Shown here: positions 18,085 to 26,207 of the stretch, piece by piece | Position numbering within the stretch: position 1 is the stretch's first letter | How the letters are laid out: each line of letters opens with the position of its first letter | NCBI RefSeq assembly: GCF_021372645.1 | Contig: NZ_JAJFUC010000035.1 | Span: 1 to 64,000 of the forward strand | Reading direction: 5' to 3' | DNA: 64,000 bases | DNA from: Clostridium sp. | GTDB taxonomy: Bacteria > Bacillota > Clostridia > Clostridiales > Clostridiaceae | Program-made: the position numbers and the translations under genes | The notes under the pieces: model-generated | Told to the model about the DNA's origin: nothing | What the model saw: only the letters and a program-made list of their open reading frames with translations | Database searches by the model: none

Positions 18085-19020
18085 ATGAAGTTTATAGATT
18101 TACATTGTGATACAGCAGCTAGAATACTTTACGAAAATTTAAATTTAAAAAATGAATTATGCAAAGTTAATATTAAAAATTTAAAAAAAGGCGTAAGTTT
18201 AGGACAGGTATTTGCATTTTTTGTAGATCAAGAATTGAATGATGATTCATATGATGAATTTTCAAAACTATATAGTAGATTTATGAAAGAAATTAAGGAA
18301 AACTTTAATGAAATAGAAATAGTAAGAAGCATAGAAGAATTAAAGAATGCTGAAAAATTAGGTAAAATAGGAGCCTTTCTTTCTATAGAAGAAGGAGAAG
18401 TTATTAAGGGGAGTGTAAAGAATTTAAAGAGAGTATATGAAATGGGAATTAGGATATTGACAATTACTTGGAATTATAAAAATCAATTGGGATATCCTAA
18501 TGCAGAATATGTTCATAAAGATAAAGGTTTAACTAAAAAAGGAATAGAAGTTATTGAAGAATGTGAAAACTTAGGTATAATACCAGATGTATCACATTTA
18601 TCAGATGCTGGTTTTTATGATTTGATTAAAATTTGTAAAAAACCCTTTATAGCTTCTCACTCTAATGCTCGAGCTATAACAAATCATCCTAGAAACTTAG
18701 ACGATGATATGATAAAGTCATTAGCTAAAAAAGGTGGAGTAATGGGAATAAATTTTTGCTCTGATTTTTTAGGAAATAAAAGTATATCTTCAATAGAAGA
18801 TATGATATTTCATATAAAGCATATAAAAAATGTTGGTGGAATTGATGTATTAGCTCTTGGTAGTGATTTTGATGGTATAGGAAATGAAGTTGAAATAAAA
18901 GATGCTTCAGAGTTTGATAAATTGTATTTTGCTCTTAAAAATAATAATTTTAAGGAATTAGAAATAGAAAAAATATTCTATAAAAATGTAATTAGAGTTT
19001 TTGAAGAAACATTAAAATGA
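18085..19020 (+). CDS. Membrane dipeptidase family protein (peptidase M19)
   Basis: A 311-residue M19 (renal dipeptidase-type) metallopeptidase. Zinc ligands are seen in order: IDLHCDTA (His-x-Asp), IEEGE (bridging Glu), the DVSHLSD loop, ASHSNAR (His), and GSDFDGI (Asp). These enzymes cleave dipeptides, including L,D and D-amino acid types. There is no signal peptide, so it is cytoplasmic and fits peptide recycling. GAGGAG lies 8 nt before the ATG. It follows the phosphoesterase gene closely and may share its transcript. Confidence 0.9.
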   Translation: MKFIDLHCDTAARILYENLNLKNELCKVNIKNLKKGVSLGQVFAFFVDQELNDDSYDEFSKLYSRFMKEIKENFNEIEIVRSIEELKNAEKLGKIGAFLSIEEGEVIKGSVKNLKRVYEMGIRILTITWNYKNQLGYPNAEYVHKDKGLTKKGIEVIEECENLGIIPDVSHLSDAGFYDLIKICKKPFIASHSNARAITNHPRNLDDDMIKSLAKKGGVMGINFCSDFLGNKSISSIEDMIFHIKHIKNVGGIDVLALGSDFDGIGNEVEIKDASEFDKLYFALKNNNFKELEIEKIFYKNVIRVFEETLK

Positions 19021-19129
19021 TATAAAATTAATGTTTATAAAACAAATTATATAAAATAAAGTTGAAAGGTGGTGGGCTTTAGTAGAGATTTAATATTAAT
19101 ATATATAATCTCACTAAAGAAAGGTAATT

Positions 19130-19873
19130 ATGAATAAATTAAGTGGTAAAGTTGCACTGATTACAGGTGCATCAAGAGGTATTGGGAGAGCTATAGCTAT
19201 AGAATTTGCAAAACAGGGAGCAAGTGTAATAATAAACTATTCAAGTGATGATGAAGGTGCAAAAGAAACCTTAGAAGAAGTAAAAAAAGTAAATGGATAT
19301 GGAATTATAATAAAAGGGGATATATCCGCTTATGAAAAGTGTAATATAATAGTTGAAGAAGCGTTAAAGATAATGGGGAAAATAGATATTTTGGTTAATA
19401 ATGCAGGTATAAGCTGCATTGGATTATTTATGGATGTTACAGAAGAAGAAATTCAAAAAATTGTAAGTACTAATCTTTTTGGAACAATATATCTAACAAA
19501 ACATGTTCTTAAAGATATGATTTCAAGAAAAAATGGAAACATAATAAACATTTCTTCTATGTGGGGAGAAGTGGGGGCATCCTGTGAAGTATTGTATTCA
19601 ACTACAAAAGGTGGATTAAATTTATTTACAAAAGCCCTTGCAAAAGAAATTGCTCCTTCAAATATAAGAGTAAATTGTATTGCACCAGGAGTAATAAATA
19701 CAAAAATGAATTCATTTTTAGGAGAAGAGGAAAAAATCTCCCTAGAAGAAGAAATTCCTCTAGGGAGATTTGGAAATGCAAGTGAAATAGGAAAAATAGC
19801 AGTATTTTTATGTAGTGAAGATTCCTCATATATTACAGGACAAATCATACGCGCAGATGGTGGATTTATCTAG
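19130..19873 (+). CDS. SDR family oxidoreductase (FabG-like)
   Basis: A 247-residue classical short-chain dehydrogenase. The NAD(P) motif is TGASRGIGRA at about residues 12-21, NNAG follows near 89, the catalytic Ser is in INISSMWGEVG (about residue 140), and Tyr-x-x-x-Lys is YSTTKGG (about 153-157); the end GQIIRADGGF is typical of 3-oxoacyl-ACP reductases. It resembles FabG, but it lies outside any fatty-acid cluster, so its substrate is open. The last five codons form one arm of the hairpin at 19856. Confidence 0.88.
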   Translation: MNKLSGKVALITGASRGIGRAIAIEFAKQGASVIINYSSDDEGAKETLEEVKKVNGYGIIIKGDISAYEKCNIIVEEALKIMGKIDILVNNAGISCIGLFMDVTEEEIQKIVSTNLFGTIYLTKHVLKDMISRKNGNIINISSMWGEVGASCEVLYSTTKGGLNLFTKALAKEIAPSNIRVNCIAPGVINTKMNSFLGEEEKISLEEEIPLGRFGNASEIGKIAVFLCSEDSSYITGQIIRADGGFI

Positions 19874-19894
19874 CGAGTAGATAAATCCACCATC
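19856..19894 (+). terminator. Hairpin made from the last codons of the SDR gene
   Basis: GATGGTGGATTTATCTA, which includes the codons for Asp-Gly-Gly-Phe-Ile and the stop, pairs over 17 bp with TAGATAAATCCACCATC immediately after a 5-nt loop. The T-run is poor. It is placed between convergent genes and probably blocks read-through or protects the mRNA end. Confidence 0.6.
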
Positions 19895-19925
19895 GTATTT
19901 ATGTCAACATTTTTCTAATGAAATA

Positions 19926-21440
19926 TTATAGATCATCTTCAGGTGGCACTATTTTTTCTAAGTAGAAGTAAAATTCGACACCTCCATCTATATTTTTAAG
20001 GTTAAATTCACTATTATGAAGATGTAAAATATTTTTAACTATTGATAATCCAATACCAGTGCTATTTTTTTGAGTTCGTTCTCTAGATTTATCTAGTCTA
20101 TAGAATTTATCAAAAAGTTTACTTATTTCTTCTTCAGGAATAGTTACACCAATGTTTTGGACTGATATTTTGAACTTATCTAAACCTTCTTCAATATTTA
20201 CATTAATAGTATTACTTGGAGGAGTATACTTAATTGCATTGGTTATAAGATTAGTTAAAACCTGTTCCATTTGAAATGGATCTGCATAAACATAGCTATA
20301 AGGAGTTGAAGAATTAAAGTTTACATTAAATTTATTTTCTTCAAAGTCAGGATTATGTTTTTTAAGTACCTTTGTAATTAATCTATTTATATTAAAGGCT
20401 TCAGGATTTGGTTTAGTGGTTCCAGATTCAAGTTTTGAAAGTTCCAGCATATTAGTGACTAAAACACTCATTTTTTTAGATTCATCAATTATGGTTTCCA
20501 AATACATTTTAGCGTCTTCACCAGACACAATACCATCTTTAATACCTTCTGCATAACCTTCTATTATACCAATTGGAGTCTTAAGCTCGTGACTTACATT
20601 AGCTGTGAATTCCTTTCTCATATTATCCAATTGTCTTTCTTTTTCAATGTCATCTTCTAACTTTTTATTTTTCTTTTGCAGGTCTAACAGTGCAGAGTGA
20701 AGGTTTTTTGATAAAAAGTTTAAGGATTTAGCCAGGCTTCCTATTTCATCTTCTCTATTAGTCTCACAAACTGCAGAAAAATCCATGTTAGACATTTTAT
20801 TTGCAGCATAAGTTAAAGTTACAAGAGGTTTAGATATTAAATTAGAATAAATTAAAGCAAGTATTATAGAAACAGTAATTAGACCAAAAAATAAATATAT
20901 AAAGAACTCACTTATAACTTCAGAAGCTTCTTTTATAGGCTGAATAGAAGAAACACAAAAGATAAGGCTATCATTTTTACTACTTAGGGACATAGGACTA
21001 ACTACTCCAATTTTTTTTAGTCCACTACTCTTATTATCAAAATTTGTATACTTAGTTTGAGAATATGTAATAACTTCATTTATTAAATCTTTATTATTAA
21101 TTAGTTCTGTACCAAAAGCAGTTAAAGTATCAAAATTCTCCTTATCATCATTAACATTATTAGAAAGATATATAATATCTCCATTTAAAGAAGTAACAAT
21201 AACTTTAGCATTATTATCATTTTCAAATTTTTGAAGAGCTTTGTATAAATCAGAATTATTATCAATATGAAGAGAGTATAAATCATGAAATTTATTAACT
21301 TCTTGTACTAACGATATTGTTTTTTTATAAGAATAAAATCTTTCAAAGAAAAAAGCTTGTGCAAAGTATGTTATAAGCATTAAACCAATAATTAGAGATA
21401 ACGTTATAATAAATAGTCTTTTAGATAAACTGTACTTCAT
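19926..21440 (-). CDS. Sensor histidine kinase, HAMP/HisKA type
   Basis: A 504-residue membrane kinase of a two-component system. Membrane helices lie at about residues 9-31 and 179-201, with an extracytoplasmic sensor of about 145 residues between them. A HAMP linker (200-253) and a short coiled coil follow, then the phospho-acceptor His284 in NVSHELKTPIG and the ATPase domain with N box LITNAIKYT, and G boxes (TGIGLSIVKNIL). The signal is unknown. Its start overlaps the stop of the response regulator gene by one base (TAATG), showing translational coupling. No other gene is in the operon. Confidence 0.93.
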   Translation of the reverse strand: MKYSLSKRLFIITLSLIIGLMLITYFAQAFFFERFYSYKKTISLVQEVNKFHDLYSLHIDNNSDLYKALQKFENDNNAKVIVTSLNGDIIYLSNNVNDDKENFDTLTAFGTELINNKDLINEVITYSQTKYTNFDNKSSGLKKIGVVSPMSLSSKNDSLIFCVSSIQPIKEASEVISEFFIYLFFGLITVSIILALIYSNLISKPLVTLTYAANKMSNMDFSAVCETNREDEIGSLAKSLNFLSKNLHSALLDLQKKNKKLEDDIEKERQLDNMRKEFTANVSHELKTPIGIIEGYAEGIKDGIVSGEDAKMYLETIIDESKKMSVLVTNMLELSKLESGTTKPNPEAFNINRLITKVLKKHNPDFEENKFNVNFNSSTPYSYVYADPFQMEQVLTNLITNAIKYTPPSNTINVNIEEGLDKFKISVQNIGVTIPEEEISKLFDKFYRLDKSRERTQKNSTGIGLSIVKNILHLHNSEFNLKNIDGGVEFYFYLEKIVPPEDDL

Positions 21441-22111
21441 TATTTGGACTCAAATTTATATCCACTGCCACGAACAGTAATTATATAATTTGCCTTATCT
21501 AATAATTTTTCTCTAAGTCTTTTAACATTAGTGTCTACAGTACGAATATCTCCATAATAATCAATACCCCATACGTTGTCTAGAATATTATCTCTAGTTA
21601 ATGCAATATTTTCATTAGTAATTAAATATATTAAAAGCTCATATTCTTTTGGTGATAAGATTATTTCTTTTCCATCAATTTTGACTTCATGAGAAAGTTT
21701 ATTTATAGTAAGTCCATTAAAATCTTGAGAACTTGAATCTAAGTCTTCTCTAGTCCTTTTAAGAAGTGCTTTAACTTTAGCAATTAAAACCTTAGGACTA
21801 AAAGGTTTTGTCATGTAATCATCAGCACCGTAATCATAGCCTTGAAGTTTATCTTCTTCTTCTCCTTTTGCAGTAAGTAGAATTGCAGGAACCGTTGAAA
21901 CTTCCCTTAATTTTTCAAGCATAGTTAATCCATCCATAATAGGCATCATTATATCTAAAAGCACCAGATCAATTTTTTGAGTGCTAAATATATATAAGCC
22001 CTCTTCACCATTTGAAGCTTCAAAAACATTAAAATCTTCTTTCATTAAATAATCTCTAAGTAAAAACCTAATTCTAAGTTCATCCTCTACAATCAAAATA
22101 GATTTTTTCAT
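21440..22111 (-). CDS. OmpR/PhoB-family response regulator
   Basis: A 223-residue DNA-binding response regulator. The receiver domain (1-118) has the acidic pair Glu9-Asp10, phospho-acceptor Asp53 (LLDIMMPIMDG), Thr/Lys switch positions (LLTAKG, TKPF), and is followed by a winged-helix domain (about 128-222) ending in TVRGSGYKFE. AAAGGAG precedes the ATG. It is first in the operon with the kinase at 19926-21440, which should phosphorylate it. Its targets cannot be read from this window. Confidence 0.94.
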   Translation of the reverse strand: MKKSILIVEDELRIRFLLRDYLMKEDFNVFEASNGEEGLYIFSTQKIDLVLLDIMMPIMDGLTMLEKLREVSTVPAILLTAKGEEEDKLQGYDYGADDYMTKPFSPKVLIAKVKALLKRTREDLDSSSQDFNGLTINKLSHEVKIDGKEIILSPKEYELLIYLITNENIALTRDNILDNVWGIDYYGDIRTVDTNVKRLREKLLDKANYIITVRGSGYKFESK

Positions 22112-22610
22112 TGTTATGTCATCTCCTTTATTTAAACTAATTTGTATAAAATAAATTAAAGTTTCATATTCATAATATGTAAAAGTTTATTCATAATTTA
22201 TAATACATTAAAAATAAGGCAATTAGATTACAATTTTATGATTAACTTTCTATATTAAGATATCAGAGTAAATTTTAGTTATAAGAGTAAGTATATAGTT
22301 GTTAGTTATATTAATTAAATTATAATATAATATTGTTAATATCAATATAATTTTCTTTAACTATATTTTATTAATTATGACTTTAAAACTATAAAGTATA
22401 CTTTTGATAAGGTATAATATGACTAGGTTTTATTTTAGATTGAAGAAATAGTAGGAATATAGTTTTAGATTATGATATGATTATGGGAGGTAAATTTAAT
22501 GATAGAGGTTATAATACAATTGAATTTTACCAAGATATATTAATAAGTATAAATTGAGCATATTAGTTATCAATAACAAAAAATCAGATATACAATTAGG
22601 AGAATAATAA
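22112..22610. other. AT-rich intergenic region between divergent operons
   Basis: About 500 nt separate the two-component operon from the M16 peptidase gene. I see only AT-rich DNA suited to divergent promoters, several TATAAT-like boxes (for example around 22414-22424), and a 14-codon frame at about 22500 preceded by GGGAGG that is too short to call a gene. Confidence 0.5.
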
Positions 22611-23852
22611 ATGATAAAATTAAACTTTGATGTAAAAAGGCATACTTTAGCAAACGGGTTAGAAGTAATAACCATAAATAAAGATACTCAGATTGCAGCT
22701 ATAAATATTGGAATTAAAGTAGGGTCATTATATGAGAATATGCAAGAAAAAGGAATAAGTCATTTTATTGAACATACATTATTTAAAGGAACTACAACTA
22801 GAAGCGACGAAGAGTTAAATGAAGAATTAGAAGCTTTGGGTGGAGAATATAATGCTTATACAGATTATGATGCAACTGTATATACAATTAGTTGTTTGAT
22901 GGAAGAATTAAAGAATGCGGTAGAACTTTTAGGGGATATGGTTATAAATCCAAAGTTTGATAAGGATGAAATAGAGAAAGAAAGAGGAGTAATTTTATCA
23001 GAAATAAGGATGAGTAAGGATGATATAGAAGATTTTAGTTTTAAGAATATAAATAGAATTGCATTTACAAATAGTGCTCTTAAATATGAAGTAACTGGAT
23101 TTGAAGAGAATGTTTCAAAATTTACTAGAGAAGAAATATTAGCTTACTATACCAAGCACTATACTCCAAAAAATTCACTTATAACTATGGTATCATCTTT
23201 AAATCATGAAGACGCAATAAAATTGGTAGAAGGTCAATTTAAAGAGTGGAAAGGTGAAAAACCTGAGGCTATAGATATTATAAAGGAAAGAAATAAGGAA
23301 GTAATGGAAATAAGTTATAAAAAGGATATTGAACAAAGTACTATAGTATATTTATATACTTTTGATGAATTGGAAAAATCCGATGAACTTCCTCTCAGAA
23401 TTTTAAATCATAGACTTGGAGAAAGTTCAAATTCATTACTATTTAGAGAAATTAGAGAAAATAGAGGATTAGCTTATGATATTTATACTCATCTTGAAAT
23501 AACAAATAACATAAAAACTCTTTATATATACACTGCAGTTGGGGAAGAAAATATAGCTGAAGCCAAGGACGCAATTGACGAGACTTTGAAGAAATTAGTT
23601 GATGGAAAAATTAAAATTGTAGATAAGGATTTAAATATAATGAAGAAGGTTCATAAGACAGCAGTAATAGCAACTTTAGAGGATTCTTCAGAATTATGTA
23701 ATTATATGCTTCATCAAGCTCTAGAAGATGAAGATATATTTGAATTTGTTAAGGATATGGAAAGATTGAATAACGTAGATACAATAAAAATCAATGAAGT
23801 AGGTAAAAAAGTCTTAAAAAGTCCAACAATTCATATACTAAAATCTAATTAA
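22611..23852 (+). CDS. M16 family zinc peptidase
   Basis: A 413-residue pitrilysin-type peptidase. The inverted zinc motif HxxEH is at His51-Glu54-His55 (ISHFIEHTLFKGT), and the third ligand lies in the helix EIEKERGVILSEI. The second, non-catalytic half has the usual R-x-N-R-G-L-A-Y-D segment near residue 280. Relatives in Firmicutes are processing-type or peptide-degrading enzymes. GGAG sits 8 nt before the ATG. It precedes recX by 38 nt and both may be transcribed together. Confidence 0.9.
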   Translation: MIKLNFDVKRHTLANGLEVITINKDTQIAAINIGIKVGSLYENMQEKGISHFIEHTLFKGTTTRSDEELNEELEALGGEYNAYTDYDATVYTISCLMEELKNAVELLGDMVINPKFDKDEIEKERGVILSEIRMSKDDIEDFSFKNINRIAFTNSALKYEVTGFEENVSKFTREEILAYYTKHYTPKNSLITMVSSLNHEDAIKLVEGQFKEWKGEKPEAIDIIKERNKEVMEISYKKDIEQSTIVYLYTFDELEKSDELPLRILNHRLGESSNSLLFREIRENRGLAYDIYTHLEITNNIKTLYIYTAVGEENIAEAKDAIDETLKKLVDGKIKIVDKDLNIMKKVHKTAVIATLEDSSELCNYMLHQALEDEDIFEFVKDMERLNNVDTIKINEVGKKVLKSPTIHILKSN

Positions 23853-23890
23853 GGAATGTAAATTATAAGTAAAGGTGAAAATACGAAATT

Positions 23891-24526
23891 ATGGCAAAAA
23901 TAACTAAAATAGAAATTCAAAAGAGAAATAAAGAAAGAGTTAATTTATTTTTAGATGGTGAATATGCTTTTTCTCTTTCTGCAGAGTTGGTTTATAAAGA
24001 AGGACTTAAGACAAATGATGAAATAGATTCGGAAAAGCTTAAAATTTTAGTAGAACATGAAAATTTAATAAGATGCAAGAATTCTGCTTTAAGAATTATT
24101 GAAAAAAGCTATAAAACTGAAAAAGAGGTAAGAGATAAGCTAATACTAAAAGGGTATGAAGATAACTCTATAAACAAGAGTATTGAATTTCTTAAAGAAT
24201 ATAATTTTATAAATGATAGTAATTATACAAAAGCATTTATACATGACAAATTAAATTCCCAAGGAAGTCAGAAAATTAAGTATAAGCTAATTCAAAAGGG
24301 CATATCAAAAGAGATTATAGCTGAAGAATTGTCTAATTTAGATAAGGGAAATGAAAAAAATGTTGCATTTAATATAGCAAAGAAAAAGCTTGATATCATA
24401 AAAAAGAAGGAAAATGATAATTATAAAGTTTCAGGAAAGCTATATAGATACTTAATATCTAAAGGGTATGGATATGATGTTACAAATGAAATTGTTAAGG
24501 AAATTATGTCATTGGATGAATTTTAA
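23891..24526 (+). CDS. recX: Recombination regulator RecX
   Basis: A 211-residue RecX protein, made of repeated three-helix units: TEKEVRDKLILKGYEDNSIN, then the FINDSNYTKAFIHDKL unit and a third with RYLISKGYGYDVTNEIV. RecX binds RecA filaments and tempers recombination. The N-terminal beta segment (KITKIEIQKRNKERVNLFLD) is typical of Gram-positive members. An AAAGGTG site lies upstream of the ATG at somewhat long spacing. recA is not in the window. Confidence 0.9.
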   Translation: MAKITKIEIQKRNKERVNLFLDGEYAFSLSAELVYKEGLKTNDEIDSEKLKILVEHENLIRCKNSALRIIEKSYKTEKEVRDKLILKGYEDNSINKSIEFLKEYNFINDSNYTKAFIHDKLNSQGSQKIKYKLIQKGISKEIIAEELSNLDKGNEKNVAFNIAKKKLDIIKKKENDNYKVSGKLYRYLISKGYGYDVTNEIVKEIMSLDEF

Positions 24527-24584
24527 TAGCAACATGTGTAAATATTAACTTACAATAATGTTATAAGTTTTGATATAATTATGA

Positions 24585-24686
24585 GGTATAGTTCAAATAT
24601 GGTCAGGCTATCATTTTTAATACTGATATTTTGCTATATTGGTCAGTAACATTAATATGATATTTTATAAAATTTTGAACTACACC
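24585..24686. repeat. Repeat family C, copy 1 (terminal inverted repeats)
   Basis: A 102-bp element bounded by GGTATAGTTCAAA and TTTGAACTACACC, which pair with one wobble or mismatch. The interior is AT-rich and contains a further dyad around AATACTGA/TCAGTAACATT. A second element with the same ends and organisation lies at 36216-36294. It resembles a MITE or a transcribed hairpin. Confidence 0.5.
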
Positions 24687-24699
24687 AATTATAATATAA

Positions 24700-24860
24700 A
24701 GTGAAATTTTTAAGGCGGAATTTTATATTTCAACTGAATTTAGTTGAACTTATACCCTCAAGGGGCTTAGTCTAGGGCAGTGCGATTCTTAGCACTCATT
24801 TAAAGAGATGGAGAATTAGAACCGCTAGATATCAGACTAGGTACTACTTGAGGGTATAAA
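24700..24860 (+). ncRNA. Repeat family B, complete copy (candidate structured RNA)
   Basis: A degenerate hairpin (24705-24737) with the following TGAATTTAGTTGAAC leads into a module closed by a perfect 13-bp stem: TTATACCCTCAAG (24750-24762) with CTTGAGGGTATAA (24847-24859). Inside are TAGTCT/AGACTA and the hairpin AGTGC/GCACT, with TAAAGAGATGG unpaired between. Diverged copies lie at 46850-46990 (minus strand) and 49958-50065, sharing the flanks and, in the first, TAAAGAGATGG. No frame spans it. It ends 40 nt before the transglutaminase-like gene, so it could be its leader. I do not recognise the family. Confidence 0.6.
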
Positions 24861-24900
24861 TTAAAATAGAGTAAGGATATTATTTATGGAGGAAAAAATC

Positions 24901-25629
24901 ATGAAGGAAAATAAATCTTTGCTGGTGATTTCTGGAATTGCTTCGGGGCTTATTCAAATAAGTATAATTATTGGAATGTTAGTATTACCAAGTACAATAT
25001 TTAATTCTACATCTATTAATTCATTTTTAGAAAATGCACTTAAACAAGAATATTCGTCTAATAAAGATAGTTTAGATAGCAAAAATAGTATTAGTGTTTT
25101 TTTAAAGAATAAACAATTAAGTAAAAGTGCATCTTCTAAAGAAATTATTATTTATAATGGAATTACTATAGATAGGGGAATAAAATCAAATGAAAATATT
25201 AATAACAAAGCAGTTGAATTAACGGAAAAGGCTACAAGTGATAGAGAAAGAGCTAAAATTTTATATACTTGGATTGGAAGTAATATAAAGTATGACAATG
25301 ATAAAGCCGAGAAGGTATTAAATGGAAGTGACATCAGCAAAATGCCAGACGGTGGTGCTATATGTGCTTTTGAAAATAAGTCAGGTATATGCTTTGATAA
25401 GGCATGTCTTTATGTAGCTATGTCAAGGGCTATAAATCTTAAAGTAAGATTAATAGGTGGGCAGGCATTTGATGGTGAACAGTATGTAGGTCATGCTTGG
25501 AATCAAGTTTATTTAAGTGACGAAAATATGTGGATAAATGTAGACTCAACTTTTTATGATGGAGGAAATTATTTTGATTCCAATCTTTTTAATAATCATA
25601 ATGTAGAAGAAATTGCTGGAGAATGGTAG
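24901..25629 (+). CDS. Transglutaminase-like protein, membrane-anchored
   Basis: The protein (242 residues from this start) has one N-terminal membrane helix (LLVISGIASGLIQISIIIGML) and an extracellular transglutaminase-like domain. The triad is visible as Cys in KSGICFDKACLYVAM, His in YVGHAWNQVYL and Asp in WINVDSTFYD. Such domains act as cysteine peptidases or structural modules at the cell surface. Two starts are possible: ATG 24886 (AAGGA 8 nt upstream) and ATG 24901 (GGAGG 8 nt upstream); I prefer the second. A structured repeat of family B precedes it. Confidence 0.85.
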   Translation: MKENKSLLVISGIASGLIQISIIIGMLVLPSTIFNSTSINSFLENALKQEYSSNKDSLDSKNSISVFLKNKQLSKSASSKEIIIYNGITIDRGIKSNENINNKAVELTEKATSDRERAKILYTWIGSNIKYDNDKAEKVLNGSDISKMPDGGAICAFENKSGICFDKACLYVAMSRAINLKVRLIGGQAFDGEQYVGHAWNQVYLSDENMWINVDSTFYDGGNYFDSNLFNNHNVEEIAGEW

Positions 25630-25688
25630 TAAACCAATGTTGTAATATAGTTTAGAATTTTTTTAAAAAGGATATTATTAGCTAAATA

Positions 25689-26048
25689 TTAAATTATTTT
25701 TTTATGAAGCTTTGAAATAATAAGATTAATAGCTTTTTCGCAGTCTTGGTCATTAGGATCTATGGACCAAGCTAGATTAAAAAGACGCAAAGCTGTATTA
25801 AGGCATTCCTTCATAACATAACAATAACCAAGATTAAAAAAATATTTACTTTCACGTTTAATAGAAATTGCTTTATTTAGCATTTCTATTGCATTATCAA
25901 AATTTTTTAATTTAATAAAGCAAACACCACAATTATAATAGGAGCAGGCTTCATTTGAATTTTGAGATGCAGATTTTTTATAACAATCAATAGCTTTTTC
26001 ATAATCTTGTATATTATAAAATTTATTTCCTTCGTTAAAATAATTCAT
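25689..26048 (-). CDS. Tetratricopeptide repeat protein (119 aa)
   Basis: The 119 residues form three TPR units: FNEGNKFYNIQDYEKAIDCY, then ACSYYNCGVCFIKLKNFDNA, then KYFFNLGYCYVMKECLNTAL, with typical Gly/Ala/Tyr positions. TPRs are protein-interaction scaffolds; the partner is unknown. GGAGG lies 7 nt before the ATG. It is a solitary small gene between two genes on the other strand, with no signal peptide. Confidence 0.85.
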   Translation of the reverse strand: MNYFNEGNKFYNIQDYEKAIDCYKKSASQNSNEACSYYNCGVCFIKLKNFDNAIEMLNKAISIKRESKYFFNLGYCYVMKECLNTALRLFNLAWSIDPNDQDCEKAINLIISKLHKKII

Positions 26049-26207
26049 TTGTGACCTCCAAAAATAAAATTGTAAATATTACTTTAAATACGTTATAATT
26101 ATAGACAATACTTTAAATAACTATACATATGCACTTACTATTAATAAATTTAAATTGTGAACACAGCATAATGTGTATTAAAAAACATAGAAGGTGATTA
26201 ATAAAGT

